Source: Halichondria panicea (Eukaryota; Porifera; Demospongiae; Suberitida; Halichondriidae). From it: a stretch of 64,000 nt of DNA. The stretch spans positions 268,501 through 332,500 of the forward strand of contig NC_087385.1 of NCBI RefSeq assembly GCF_963675165.1. Reading direction: 5' to 3'. Numbering within the stretch: the stretch's first letter is position 1; each line of letters begins with the position of its first letter. This document shows positions 12,401 through 23,746 of this stretch, one piece after another. Made by a program: the position numbers and the translations under genes. A model generated the notes under the pieces. The model saw only the letters and a list, made by a program, of their open reading frames with translations, was not told the DNA's origin and did not search any database.

Positions 12401-12453
12401 TCAACTGCAGAGAATTGACCCATACGAGGTGATGGTTCAACTGGAGCATCCAT
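9407..12453 (-). pseudogene. Kelch / coiled-coil / protein kinase gene K2 (frameshift and two nonsense codons)
   Basis: Exons 11963-12453, 11619-11776, 11372-11557, 10825-10969, 9407-10710. Three lesions are visible. Exon 1 has four extra bases near 12381-12384 (CATTACATGTACGTGG against CATTACATGTGG), shifting the frame within blade 1. TGA replaces the Trp codon of the glycine-rich loop (10145-10147, GKGG*GEV). TAG replaces a Lys codon after the helix-C Glu (10046-10048). The kinase N-lobe is the second type (IGRRIGKGG, LHEEIALP, EPNQANRSPP-like insert), shared only with K3. Blade cassettes differ from all other copies. This is a clear pseudogene that still preserves splice sites. Confidence 0.88.
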
Positions 12454-13139
12454 TACCTGCACAGGAGTGATCAGGAGTGATCATGAGACAGTTTTTATGC
12501 CATCACACACACACACACACAATCATTGGTTGAGCCTGGACTGAGATTATGCATGCTAGCTATAGGACCTAACCAGATCAACAACCATCACATGACTGAC
12601 ATGAACTCTGTATATCTATAGCAGCAATGAGACACAGCATTTCAACTTACAAGTCATGGACAGTAGAACACTCCCTCAGAGATATCAGAGAGCTGCTATT
12701 GTTGTTGGAGTTCTGTTGATCTTGCATACCAGCCACGCCCCCACTATTGCAAAGGTTATGAGGAGCCCACTCCCAAAATGGCTGGAGGAGGTGTAGAGAT
12801 CTGAAGGTTGTCTAGCGCTGCAGGAGTAGGTGAGTGTAACTAGGAATACTAGGAATATTGCACATACAGCTTATACCCATAGGCCTGTCAATGGGCAATA
12901 TTATAGGTCTAGGTCTAGTCTAGTTGCAGAGCATGTCGTACAATGTGTAAAGATTGCTCATGACAGTGTGTGTATTTATCATTGTGTAGAGGAGATGTGT
13001 TTGTTGAGTGGGAGCATCCTCCGTCACCACCACTCTCCAGTATCCATGGAGATGACACTATCCTCTTTGAGCTCCTGAGAACTAAACAACATTCAACAGT
13101 TGACGACAATCGACGATGCAATTACGTTAGAATCCAGCC
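12454..13139. other. Head-to-head 5' interval between K2 and DnaJ J2
   Basis: Same layout as 5929-6615: short CA tract near 12505-12520, putative minus-strand 5' UTR exon donor near 12647-12652, then the conserved unassigned block. An extra copy of 'atcaggagtg' sits near 12470. No coding exon supported. Confidence 0.45.
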
Positions 13140-13151
13140 ATGCATGACATG

Positions 13152-13475
13152 TGCACAGACTGTGGGGGGTCTGGTATCAAGGTGACCCACCGTCCACTCG
13201 GCCCCGGCATGATACAGCAGATACAGAGCGTGTGCACAGACTGTGGGGGGTCTGGTATCAAGGTGATCCACCGTCCACTCGGCCCCGGCATGATGCAGCA
13301 GATACAGAGCGTGTGCACAGACTGTGGGGGATCTGGTATCAAGGTGACCCACCGCCCACTCGGCCCCGGCATGATGCAGCAGATACAGAGCGTGTGCACA
13401 GACTGTGGGGGGTCTGGTATCAAGGTGACCCACCGTCCACTCGGCCCCGGCATAATGCAGCAGATACAGAGCGTG
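13152..13475 (+). repeat. 81-bp tandem repeat of DnaJ zinc-finger segment, four copies
   Basis: Four head-to-tail 81-bp units, each encoding 27 residues that start with CTDCGGSG and end QQIQSV. Differences between units are single bases (for example M/I, T/I). The same unit occurs once in J1, J3 and J6 and twice in J5 (39680-39841), so copy number varies along the array. Confidence 0.95.
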
Positions 13476-13747
13476 TGCACAGACTGTGGGGGTCTGGTGA
13501 TTACATAAGAGACAAGTGCAAGAAATGCAAAGGAAAGCGTCTCGTGGAAATCAACCACAAACAAGAGGTATGAGAATAATTAGAGCACTGCTGTTATAGT
13601 GAGTCTATGCCAGCCACAATCACTTAGAGACACTTTCCAGTAATATGGGCTATAATTCATGGACAGTCATGAAATGTGGTCCCAAGTGCCAATTTTGAAA
13701 GGCCCAATTAATTTATTTCTGGTTATACCTACTTTCAGTGAGGTACG

Positions 13748-14998
13748 TTCAACCATAGATTGAACAGTAAGAGGGATTGGAAACGACCATGCAGGCCGCA
13801 CTGTGTAAACCGGTGAAACACTCCGCGTTATGATATTGCGCTCGCTTAGTTTTACCGTACTCCAGTTGTATTTCAACTGTTTCTAGCTCTCCTATCCACT
13901 AGCAATCACTCAGGGGCTGGGAGGTACTCTAGAGAAGTAAGTTTACACCACTGACTAAGTCCTTTGTCTTTTACTCCGTTTTTAATTTTTGTTGAGTTTA
14001 GCTTACTCCATGTCAACTTTTCTCTTTCCCTGCTGTGAAGCGGAAACTTGACTTGGTTATTATGTATCTAAGTGCTATATAGAATGGCTTCATGCTATGC
14101 ATGGATATAAGCTGTACCTTAAATAATAACAGTTGATAAATGTTTGCAGTATAGTCCTTCAAAACTGCTTTAGTATACTTTTAGACACACCACGGGCCTT
14201 GACTTCCCACAACTTCATAGTAGTAAGGGCTATTCCTTCTTGTATAGCATTTACTATGCCTCGGTGCGCATGCGCAAGCGAGGGATACGGTAGTGTGTTT
14301 GTGTGTCTGTCTGTGTAGACTGCTACAGCTGCTCAAGGATCAATGAAGTGCAAGTAAGAGTTTCTATAGGCTTCTAGTCATGTTTTCAATTTGTGAATTT
14401 TGCAAAATAATGCTTCGTTCTAGAGTTATGCCTAGTTTTGCTTACTTGGAATGCCATTGCAGCCTTTTCAGAAGAGCACGTAGCCAAACTTGTTTACCGA
14501 GTGTTACTACTCTACTTAGTAGTTAGCTCTGCACTAGAACGCTAGCTATTGGTATAGCTGCAAGAGTGAGAAGAGAGCTGCAAGGCTCTGCTGATGGCAG
14601 CCATTAATTCAGGCTTGAACTTTCGACAATCATGGTTGATAATTACCCACTCTTGCAACAAATTTATTACGCAAAAATGTTCATCATGTGTATATAAATT
14701 AGCTATTAATAGCTTTATGTTATATAGCTTTGGCATCTCCACCGAGGCATCAGCACCTGCGGTGCTTTCATTTGTTTAGTGATAGTGGCTGAGTTGCTTA
14801 GTCGACCTTTTAGAACTAGATTTTCTTTACTTTTTAGAATAATCCTGATCAATTTCACCATTTCTATGTACAACACGTTGTATGGCAGTCAAGACAGGAT
14901 TAATCCTTTGTAGTTTTAGCCACGCCCTATAACACGGAGTGTTTCACGCAAACATTTTCGTTTCCAATCCCTCCTACTGTTCTATCTATGGTTCAACC
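13748..14998. mobile_element. Inverted-repeat DNA element, long form (1.25 kb)
   Basis: The left end reads TTCAACCATAGATTGAACAG and the right end is its near inverse (CTGTTCTATCTATGGTTCAA). Inside both ends lie 'agggattggaaacga' and the inverse 'tcgtttccaatccct', then 'gaaacactccg'. Contains a further insertion at about 14257-14745 bounded by GCCTCGGTG and CACCGAGGC, absent from the shorter copies. No transposase frame is seen. The matching copy in unit 6 is 50804-52048. Confidence 0.65.
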
Positions 14999-16063
14999 CA
15001 TTTTCGACCAATACCATGATTAAACCAAAGATGGTACTAGTCACGTGATGTTAGCCTATAATTATAATATGTTTCCTACGTGTTACATTATTATTTAACC
15101 TCTGAACTCGTGTGAACTAAACACTTTATGTCTTGTCTCTTCAGAACACTGCTGGTGACGACCATAGTGACAAGGTAAGTACAACTACTCACAAATGTGT
15201 GGTAATCTACTCTCTAGACTGCAAGCACTGTAGAATGGCAGCTCTATCCACACATTGTAAGACGTGTGTACCCTGTAATGTTATCATCACCTAATCTCAG
15301 CATTACTAAACTGTTGCGATCATATTCAATTAAACGTGAGGGGGGTTGTAGTTGAACATCTTTTAACAGCCATTACTTTCCTACCGTTAATCCAATGTCA
15401 AACATTGTATGATTTTCTGAAAGCTTAGAAAGAGGCCTTTCAAATGATCAATCCAAAATTTAGATAGGGCAATAATGTGTCATTTTTTGGCCTTGGACCA
15501 TGGGCAAAAAATTGGCAAATTGGATCCATGGTGTGGTCAAATTGGCAAATACCTTTATCTTCACATCTTGCAGCAGCTGGATCACACCAACTACAGGAGA
15601 GTCGACTGTGACCTGTTTGTGGAGAAGAACATCAGTTTAAGGGAGGCTTTGTGTGGCTTCACTTGCACTCTGTACCCCCTGGACGGGAGGAACGTGGGTG
15701 TGTCCAGGTCACCAGGAGCAGTGCTGTCACCAGGTGAGTAAGTGGCTGGTAAGAGGAGGATTGTGTATAGGGCTGCCTTTGAGAGGAGTGTACATACAAG
15801 CTATTATAGTGTGTCCCAGCCTTACAAGCTGAGGGGACATGTGTTAGGGTTAGGTACCTTAGGACTGTTGATCTGGCAGCTTTAACAAGACAGCCATTAC
15901 TTCTGCTATTTAATTAATTAACCAAAGCAACTGAATTGAAAGTGATAGCTAAGAGTACCAGTGTGAAGGAGGGAGGTTCATTGATAGCATGGCTATCTTA
16001 TATATAGTGACATCCTTCTTGTTCTTCAATAGACTGTAGAGGAGGTGTGGCCAAATTGGCAAA

Positions 16064-16239
16064 TACCGTAGCGGATATTTCAAGGGTATATCAAGCATTT
16101 ACCGCGAACATTTATTCCCACGAATTTAATATCGCACCCATACACGCTGCAGAAAGACTGCTATTCTGAATTCCCGAAAACCTTTCTAACGGTCAATCCG
16201 CGAAAGTGTATACCCTCGAAATATACCCGCTATACGGTA
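16064..16239. mobile_element. TACCGTATAGCG family MITE in J2 intron (internally shortened)
   Basis: Same family and position as 7815-8013, with about 20 bp missing near the left arm (TACCG-TAGCGGATATTTCAAGG, then directly to the centre). Confidence 0.7.
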
Positions 16240-16559
16240 GTTTTATCACTCAAATATGAACTTTGATGATATCATTTTAGAGAAGAAGCTCTTTCAGATG
16301 CTTAATTCCCAAATTTGGAACAAGTCATAATTAGGGTTAGGTATAGGACTTTTGATCTTGTTATTTCTATTTTCACTTCATGTGTATGTATTTATAGTCT
16401 TGTGGTCATGTGCAATACTAACAGTGGTTGTGTTGTGTGGGCAGTATTGTACGTAGGTACATGTACAGTTGCTAAAAAGCTACGAAAACTCTGCCAATCT
16501 AATTACAACATACTGAAAGTAGTATCAATTGAGTTTACAATGTGTGTGTACATGTACAG

Positions 16560-16563
<4 letters not shown>

Positions 16564-16628
<65 letters not shown>
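16564..16628. repeat. (GT)n microsatellite before DnaJ exon D, copy J2
   Basis: A short GT run (about 65 bp) compared with about 840 bp in J5; ends at the TCCAG acceptor. The matching AC run before exon E is 16950-16988. Confidence 0.95.
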
Positions 16629-16629
<1 letters not shown>

Positions 16630-16948
16630 AGGGTCTGGAGGGTGAGGGGATGCCAGTGTTCAGGAGGCCTCATGTCAAGGGCAACCTCTATGTTCAGTTC
16701 ACCATCCAATTCCCTGACTCTGGTTTCCTGGAGGAGAGTCAACTAAAAGTATGCAGTGGCTATAATCATGTGATATGTGTGTGCAGTGTAGGCAGCCTCT
16801 CAATACACAGGCCTCCACTGTATACATGCAATATCTTTATGCTGTACCACCTTGTCTTCTATAATTAAGGTGTCTTTGTGAAGTAGTTGGTATACTGATC
16901 CAATACACAGGCCCCCACTGTATAGCAATGTACTCTACCCCCCCCCCC

Positions 16949-16990
<42 letters not shown>

Positions 16991-17479
16991 AGTTGAAGTG
17001 TTTCCTGCCCACAGGACCTGGCCCCACCAGCACTGGACCCAGAGGCAGAGGAAGTGGATATGATAGAGAGTGAGGGGACGAGGAGAGTGGGCGAGGCACA
17101 AGGTGGTGGAGCCATATACGATGAAGATAAGGAGGATGAAGGAGTGGACAGGGCACAGAGGGTGGGCTGCTCTCAACAGTGACACTCTTAGGAACTCTAT
17201 ATATTCACCGGTTTGATTGTATTTATGGACTGGTTTTGTGGTTACTGCTATTGTTCTAATTATGTGAATAACGTTTTCCCATACCACTCGTCATAATTAT
17301 TGTGAACGGTAATATTGATTAGCATGAGACTGAGATAAAGTCAATAGTAATCATCATAATAGGAGAGTGCAAACACACACTACAAAAGCCAAAGCTAAAA
17401 ATAAAAATCATAAAGTAATTAAAATCAATATTCAATACAAAGAAGCTGCTAGATAGATAAGTGTTCTCATTGTTCATAG

Positions 17480-20400
17480 TTAAAAGGGTGCTATTTTGTT
17501 CAGTTCCACCATCACCTGTGCCATGCTGGGTCGATGGCTGGGCTCTCTCTTAGTGCAGTGGAGTATCAGCTCGTACACTGCAGGATGCTGCCTCTGTACT
17601 TGGAGAATCATGTCTCGATAATGTTCAGCACTTGGGAATCGACTAGCGGTCACCTCACAGAGGACAATACCGTAGCTGTACACATCGATCTTGACAGACT
17701 GTCTTGGAGGTGGAGTGAGAGGATCAAAGGCTTGAGGGATGACTTCAGGAGGGGAGTAAATTATGGCCCCCTCTCCCATCGTATGAGCATGCTGCAGGAA
17801 GTTGGCTGAGCCCAGGTCAGAGACCTTCCCCTTCCACTGGTGGTTGGGCATTCGCTGGAGGAGGACGTTGGGAGCACTCACATCACGGTGGATGATGGGA
17901 TCGTAGCGCTGGTGCAGGTAGTTCAGAGCTAGGGCAATGTCCATGAAGATGGAGAGACGATTTCCTGGGTTCAGTTGATTCCTCTCGTACGCTTGTCGGA
18001 GATTCATGTCCAGAAGCTCGGTGATGATGAGAGGAGGGGATCGATTGGCTTGGTTTGGCTCATCAAAAATAGCACCAATGAATTGCACAAGGTTTGGGTG
18101 TCGCACTTCAGCCAATAGCTTCATTTCTCTCTCCATTTTCTCGATGTAGATTGGGAGAGCAATTTCTTCGTGTAGTCGCTTGACGGCCACGCTCACTGTT
18201 CCCTCCAGCACCTCCCCCCACCCTCCTTTGCCAATCCTCCTGCCAATGATCACTCTGTTGGCCGGAATCCTCCACACCTCTGTGTTGTGTGCTGCCAACT
18301 CTTTCGTCTTGCCTTCTAACTCCCTCTCTAGAGCTGTGATTCGAGCAGACAGGTCAGCTTCTCTTCTGTTGGCCTCAGCCAATTCTCGATCTTTCACTTG
18401 TAAAAGTAATTGTGTAGCTTGCTCTCTTTGCTCTGCCAGCTGTGCTCTTTCCTCCGCATCTCCATGACGACGGTTGGCCTCCGTTAATTCTCTAGCTTGT
18501 GCAGTTATTTCTCGATCTTTCTCTTGCAACTGTAGTTGGTGGTGACGTTGAGTGTCGTGCTCTCTCTGCTCTGCTGCTCGTAACTGTTGTTCCAAAGCCC
18601 TCACCCGGTCTTGAGAGGAGTGGTCGCTGGTCTCACTGACTGATGAGGCACGAGCAGTTGCTTGTCTGATTCTCTTCTCACTCAGTCGCTGGGCGGAGCC
18701 TCTAGTGTCGTTGTGGGCCACATCCACGAGAGCCCACTTCCCAGCCGAGGGTCCAGCAACAGACGCTGAGGGTCCAGTCAACTCTGTAGGGGGGATTAAG
18801 GAACAAATGTAACAGTATATGCATTCAGAGTCATTGACACATGTATTGTGTGTACTTGTCTATCAGACAATAGTTGTCATGGCTACATGTACTAGTAGCT
18901 GCTCACCAAATCTCAGTATGGTGGTTTCGGCAATGGCATCTCCCACCTCCCGCTGGCCTCCAAACACGAGGACCTCAGTGAGTCCTGGTCCCAGACTGGT
19001 GGCAGTGATGGAGTGGTAGTAACGTGGTGTCATTGACTCAGGAGGTGTCACCTGGAGGCACAAAAAATAATTCTGTGATAAATAAAATTAATGTTGAGTG
19101 TACAGTAGTACTGTGTATTCTGAACAGATCATCAGATAATCCATGAAATAAATAAAACATTACACGAGGAATCTCAAGGCTATGTGTTTTATATTACAGT
19201 GACCCTTTACCAAATTATGCCTCGAGGCTACGCGACCGTGTACGGAAGGGACTGTACGACTTTTATTACACGCTTGTAACCTTGACAACGTGATATAATA
19301 CAGTAAAGGTGTGTGTACATAGCACAAGTATTTAACATCCTCCTAGAATTCAAAGTTCAAAGTTATTTACTCTTGTAAATGAACGTCTCGTATCTCTTTA
19401 TTACGTCCATTTATTACACGTACACTAACAGTTCATAATAAGACAAGACTCACCTCTGCCCACTTGACAGTGTCTACATCCAGCATCCACATGTCCCCCA
19501 GTGTCTTGCTGCCATCATCCGCTCCTCCGTACACCAGTAGTTGAGGGTGGTCCTGGCCATAGTTGAGACAACAGGCAGCATGTAGTGACCTCTTCACTGG
19601 CCGTGGCTCTCCCTGTACTGGCTTCACCTTAGTGACCTCCTACACACAGTGAACACACAGTATTGTGCATTTCAATGTGGCATGCAGTACTAATTCCAAC
19701 TCACCATGGTCCTAAAATTAAACAAGTAGACGTCATTGAGCCTACCACGGCCAAGTTTGAACCCACCAAAGAGGACTGCCCTGTGCTGGTCCACCATGGT
19801 GAAGGTGAAGGCAGCACAGGGAGGAGGTCTCTCTCCTCTGAGCTCAGGGGACGACCAGACACCTGGAAGTGGGGGTGGGGCAATTAGAGAATGGTACAAT
19901 GTTACATCATCCTTATAACATTGATTGATATGAAAGTGAACATGGTTTCCTATGTGAGTGAGGGTGGGACTCCGCCCACCAGTAGCTAGATACCCTATAA
20001 GTGTATGCAATGAAAACATACAGCGAATGTGCACGTTGAAAAAAATTTACCATTTTGTGTGTCAAAAAAATGAAACTCGTTTGTCTTGGTGAATGTTGAT
20101 CCTAGTTGTGTGATGCCCTCAATACTTTCTCCTCCAAAGCAGCACAGAGTTCTCTCATTCACACGGACAAGTCCACTGAAAGCCTTTTTCTTAGGCTGAC
20201 TACCAGAGGTTTGAACTTTGGTCCACTGGAGAGTGTCCAGATCAAGCTTGCTCATGTCATTGACGTAAGAAGACCCATCATGACCACCAAAGGTGTACAG
20301 GCAACGACCTACACAAACAGAGCAACCACCCTGCTCTCCAGGGGGTAGAGGTCCAGTGGTGGGCAAGAGGCTCCACAGCTCAGTGCTTGGATCATACACA

Positions 20401-20510
20401 GCAATGATGTTAGACCCTCGTCTTGGACCATACCCCTTCCACATGTAATGACGTCCGTCAACTGCAGAGAATTGACCATAACGAGGTGATGGTTCAACTG
20501 GAGCATCCAT
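17480..20510 (-). CDS. Kelch propeller / coiled-coil / TKL-like protein kinase K3 (intact, 750 aa)
   Basis: Five exons: 20051-20510, 19705-19862, 19454-19639, 18907-19051, 17480-18783. All have GT-AG sites and consistent phases (1, 0, 0, 1), giving 750 codons plus stop. The start is ATG GAT GCT (20510); an in-frame ATG at 20531 lies before a plausible acceptor and is less likely. Residues 1-316 form six Kelch blades, each with a Gly-Gly and a later Trp. About 371-483 is a Glu/Gln/Arg coiled coil. About 488-750 is the kinase: GKGGWGE 501-507, Lys518, Glu536, HRD Asp617, Asn622, DLG Asp639, SPPE 660-663. All catalytic residues are present, with DLG for DFG. No signal peptide or membrane segment, so cytosolic. 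Predicted Ser/Thr or Tyr kinase of TKL type, ligand unknown. N-lobe is the second subtype, shared with K2. Confidence 0.88.
18926..18955 (-). other. Hypervariable blade-6 cassette (K3 example)
   Basis: This stretch of exon 4 encodes QREVGDAIAE between VLVFGG and TTILRF. The equivalents are LQKVGVDVIAE (K0), QQEDYMTVTE (K1), NLENDKIVAE (K2), RRKGGFAIAE (K4 and K7), ISENNEIVAE (K5) and RSVIVPYAK (K6). The flanking 40 or so codons are almost identical in all copies. Equivalent positions: about 4318-4346, 10848-10873, 28874-28900, 37388-37414, 46716-46741, 57045-57071. Confidence 0.85.
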
Positions 20511-22277
20511 TACCTGCACAGGGGTGATCATGAGACAGTGTTTATGCCATCACACACACACACACACAATCATTGGTTGAGCCTGGACTGAGATTATGCA
20601 TGCTAGCTATAGGACCTAACCAGATCAACAACCATCACATGACTGACATGAACTCTGTATGTCTATAGCAGCAATGAGACACAGCATTTCAACTTACAAG
20701 TCATGGACAGTAGAACACTCCCTCAGAGATATCAGAGAGTAGCCTCGATCCCAGGCCGAGTTTTCTCTTTTATAACGGTTAGGCAAACAACTGGGCCTGG
20801 TACTAGTTGTCTGCGCATGCGTCAGTCGTTGGTCAGATTCTGACAAATGGATATTCTCGTTCACTTTCGTGACATTTATATTTGTGTACTATCGTGTACT
20901 AGAAGTCAGTTCCCGTTTTATCATTATTGGAATCGATTGGAATGGCTCTTATAGCTTAGTTGAAGCTTCTCTCTTCTCTGAAGCTTATTCTGAAGACTGA
21001 ACAACAAGGGAAGAGGTATAAAGCTTTGTCAAGCTTGTTATTAAGGTCAGATATTTTTGTGTGGGCCCTATGGCTATGCTATCAAGTGTTGTTCATGTTT
21101 GGCAAGATCTACCGGTACGTAGGTAGACTATATATAGTTTCATCATTAATATGGTGGATCAAGTAAAGAGTGTGAGCTAGAGAACTTGGTGCTGCCATCA
21201 TCAGCTCGTCGACAATGACACTATAACCGAGAAATTTAATATGTATAGATCTACACATAATTATTTAAAATGTCTACTTCTCTGTACAGGATCTAGGAGC
21301 AATGGCTAATATCCAGCTATCCCAACAGTGCTCCTCTTGGCTATACTAACGGACGAGACTGGACAGTTTGAGGTAAGGGTTTAACCGTCTTTGGTTTCTT
21401 TTAATATTGTCCTATACTCACAGGACTGGAGTATGACCTGCTCATTCGAGCGTTGCTGGGTAGCTCAGAGACATCAAGAGAATCTACGTTTTCTCAAGCA
21501 AAATTTAACTGAGTTACGAGTTGGGGCCTAGAATCACAGAAGTCCAGCAGCCTGCTAAATCTTTTTGAAATGTAATTTGAAGGCATTCAATCATCCTGAA
21601 GTTGCCCTGGGTCACTGTAATTCAACTCCCCAGGCCTTTGTGAAGCAGCTCCCTATGTGCATCTTTTGTGTACTCACTCTGTGCATTTTGTGTGTACAAA
21701 TTTCGATTATTGATTTATTAAATATTTTTGCCGACCACAAATATACAATGAAAATTTGACGCATGCGCAGACAACTAGTACCAGGCCCAGTTGTTTGCCT
21801 AGCCGTTATAAAAGCGAAAACTCGGCCTGGGATCGAGGCTAATCAGAGAGGCTATTGTTGTTGGAGTTCTGCTGATCTTGCATACCAGCCACGCCCCCAC
21901 TATTGCAAAGGTTATGAGGAGCCCACTCCCAAAATGGCTGGAGGAGGTGTAGAGATCTGAAGGTTGTCTAGCGCTGCAGGAGTATACTAGGAATATTGCA
22001 CATACAGCTTATACCCATAGGCCTGTCAATGGGCAATATTATAGGTCTAGGTCTAGTCTAGTTGCAGAGCATGTCGTACAATGTGTAAAGATTGCTCATG
22101 ACAGTGTGTGTATTTATCATTGTGTAGAGGAGATGTGTTTGTTGAGTGGGAGCATCCTCCGTCACCATCACTCTCCAGTATCCATGGAGATGACACTATC
22201 CTCTTTGAGCTCCTGAGAACTAAACAACATTCAACAGTTGACGACAATCGACGATGCAAATACGTTAGAATCCAGCC
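20511..22277. other. Head-to-head interval between K3 and DnaJ J3, with transposon
   Basis: The usual conserved interval (CA tract near 20550, putative 5' UTR donor near 20693-20698). It is interrupted at 20740-21841 by a long-TIR element inside the putative K3 5' UTR exon, which could affect K3 expression. Confidence 0.5.
20740..21841. mobile_element. MULE-like inverted-repeat element with 9-bp target duplication
   Basis: The ends TAGCCTCGATCCCAGGCCGA and its inverse continue as inverted repeats of about 86 bp with roughly two mismatches. Perfect 9-bp direct repeats ATCAGAGAG flank it (20731-20739 and 21842-21850), and the empty site is present in the other units. A 9-bp duplication with long TIRs is typical of Mutator-like elements. 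The 1.1 kb interior has no recognisable transposase, so it is non-autonomous. Confidence 0.85.
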
Positions 22278-22684
22278 ATGCATGACATGTGCACAGACTG
22301 TGGGGGGTCTGGTATCAAGGTGACCCATCGCCCACTCGGCCCCGGCATGATGCAGCAGATACAGAGCGTGTGCACAGACTGTGGGGGGTCTTGTGAGATT
22401 ACATAAGAGACAAGAACAAGTGCAAGAAATGCAAAGGAAAGTGTCTCGTGGAAATCAACCACAAACAAGAGGTATGAGAATAATTAGAGCACTGCTGTTA
22501 GTGAGTCTATGCCAGCCACAATCACTTAGAGACACTTTCCACTGGAATAATTAATATGGGCTATAATTCATGGTCGGTCATGAAATGTGGTCCCAAGTGC
22601 CAATTTTTGAAAGGCCCAATTAATTTATTTCTGGTTACCTACTTTCAGTGACTTTGTGGTATCCTTACTCTTTCAGTTGGTATG

Positions 22685-23746
22685 TTCAACCATTGATAGT
22701 AGAGGGAGAGTGATTGGAAACTCCTGCGATTACAGTAAACAACCGCATTGCACTTGCTCCGTAAATTATCGTACAACACTACACTCACAATAAATAACAA
22801 GTGGCAGTCAAAGCAGTTAGAGCAGCTATTAGCAGCTATTCTGGAGGACGAGGAGTTCCTATAGTCTTCCTATTGGACACTCCAAGGTTGAAAGATGGAA
22901 AGAAACTGAGGAGAAGATGAAGACGATATAGATATATATATATATAGATATATATATAGATACTATAGTTTAGCTGTGTTTATGTGCAATGTGTTTATAC
23001 AATGTTTTAATCATCAATATTCAGTTCATACTTCACATCATGGTCATAAATGATATGACCAACAGATATATAAACTGAAAATAAATCTATCTAGAGTCTT
23101 GGGTGAGATCAAGAAGGGGTTTTCTGTCTTCGTTCTTACTTAATCTTCGAGGTCGAAACTTCGCGGCATCTACACATGTACAAAAAGGAAGTTGAGATGG
23201 TGGAAAGTAGTTGAAGCCATGCACATATGAACCCTAGGTAATGAGTACCACTAACAATTAAATGCACATATTCATCCAACACCATGAAATAATTACACAA
23301 AATATGCGCATAAATCGTAAAAAAAAGATACATTAGGTAAATTTCCTCCATCAATAACCAATAACACAACCTAATACATTGTTCAAGCCATTCAGATGAA
23401 TGAGTAGGCCTAGAATTAGCTTAACTTGGTCTGAGGAAAGATTCATAAGCCTGGAAAATTACACAAAGTGATTTTTTTAACAATAAAAGTAAAAACAATT
23501 TTTGTCTATTAATTTATTCCTTACTTTTACTGCATCTTCATCACCAGTAAGTATCACTTCCTACTTGCTACGACTTAGATATGGCTACTGTGTCGACTAA
23601 GCAGAGTTTCACTAAGAAGTGTACTGTTCACTTTCTTTGTTTATCAACAATATTGGCAGTACACATGGTTCAGCGGAAGTGACGTTTTTACTAGCAATCA
23701 TGTAAGCGTTTCCAATCCCTCTCCCTCTACTATCAATGGTTCAACC
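22685..23746. mobile_element. Inverted-repeat element, second subtype (about 1.06 kb)
   Basis: Left end TTCAACCATTGATAGTAGAG and right end CTCTACTATCAATGGTTCAA are inverse, with 'agggagagtgattggaaac' against 'gtttccaatccctctccct' inside. It abuts the next element, sharing 'ggttcaacca'. A short open stretch near 22801-22920 (SGGRGVPIVFLLDTPRLK) has no assigned function and is broken by TGA in the unit-5 copy (40153-41176). AT-rich TA repeats lie near 22930-22965. Confidence 0.6.

Larger units (their letters stand above)
13140..17182 (+). pseudogene. DNAJA2-like fragment J2 with fourfold zinc-finger repeat
   Basis: Zinc-finger exon 13140-13567 carries four tandem 81-bp copies of the CTDCGGSG...QQIQSV segment (13152-13475) where J1 has one. 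One G is then lost from the next 'gggggg' (about 13485), changing CTDCGGSGDY to CTDCGGLVIT-stop. Exon B is 15145-15174 (NTAGDDHSDK), exon C 15574-15733 (5' part missing), exon D 16632-16748 (39 codons, intact), exon E 16990-17182 (extra base, frameshift). No J domain. Three of the four repeats keep the exact CxxCxGxG zinc-binding spacing, so the expansion preserved frame before the later G deletion. Confidence 0.85.

Noticed and set aside
13152-13475. CRISPR-like array
   Set aside because: Units are contiguous coding repeats without spacers, in a eukaryotic gene.
13122-13564. Minus-strand repeat open frames with Cys-Ile-Cys-Cys and Pro-Pro-Gln-Ser-Val-His motifs
   Set aside because: Reverse complement of the 81-bp zinc-finger repeat, whose sense frame matches DNAJA CxxCxGxG motifs.
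20508-20531. Upstream ATG (MITPVQV) as the K3 start
   Set aside because: It precedes a plausible CTGTGCAG acceptor, and the region resembles an intron end. ATG GAT GCT directly after it is the simpler start, although the longer form cannot be excluded.
20960-21166. Transposase within the long-TIR element
   Set aside because: Only a 68-codon frame without DDE-type or zinc-finger motifs.
22801-22920. Short open stretch (SGGRGVPIVFLLDTPRLK) as a gene
   Set aside because: Lies inside an inverted-repeat element and the unit-5 copy has a stop in it; no family recognised.
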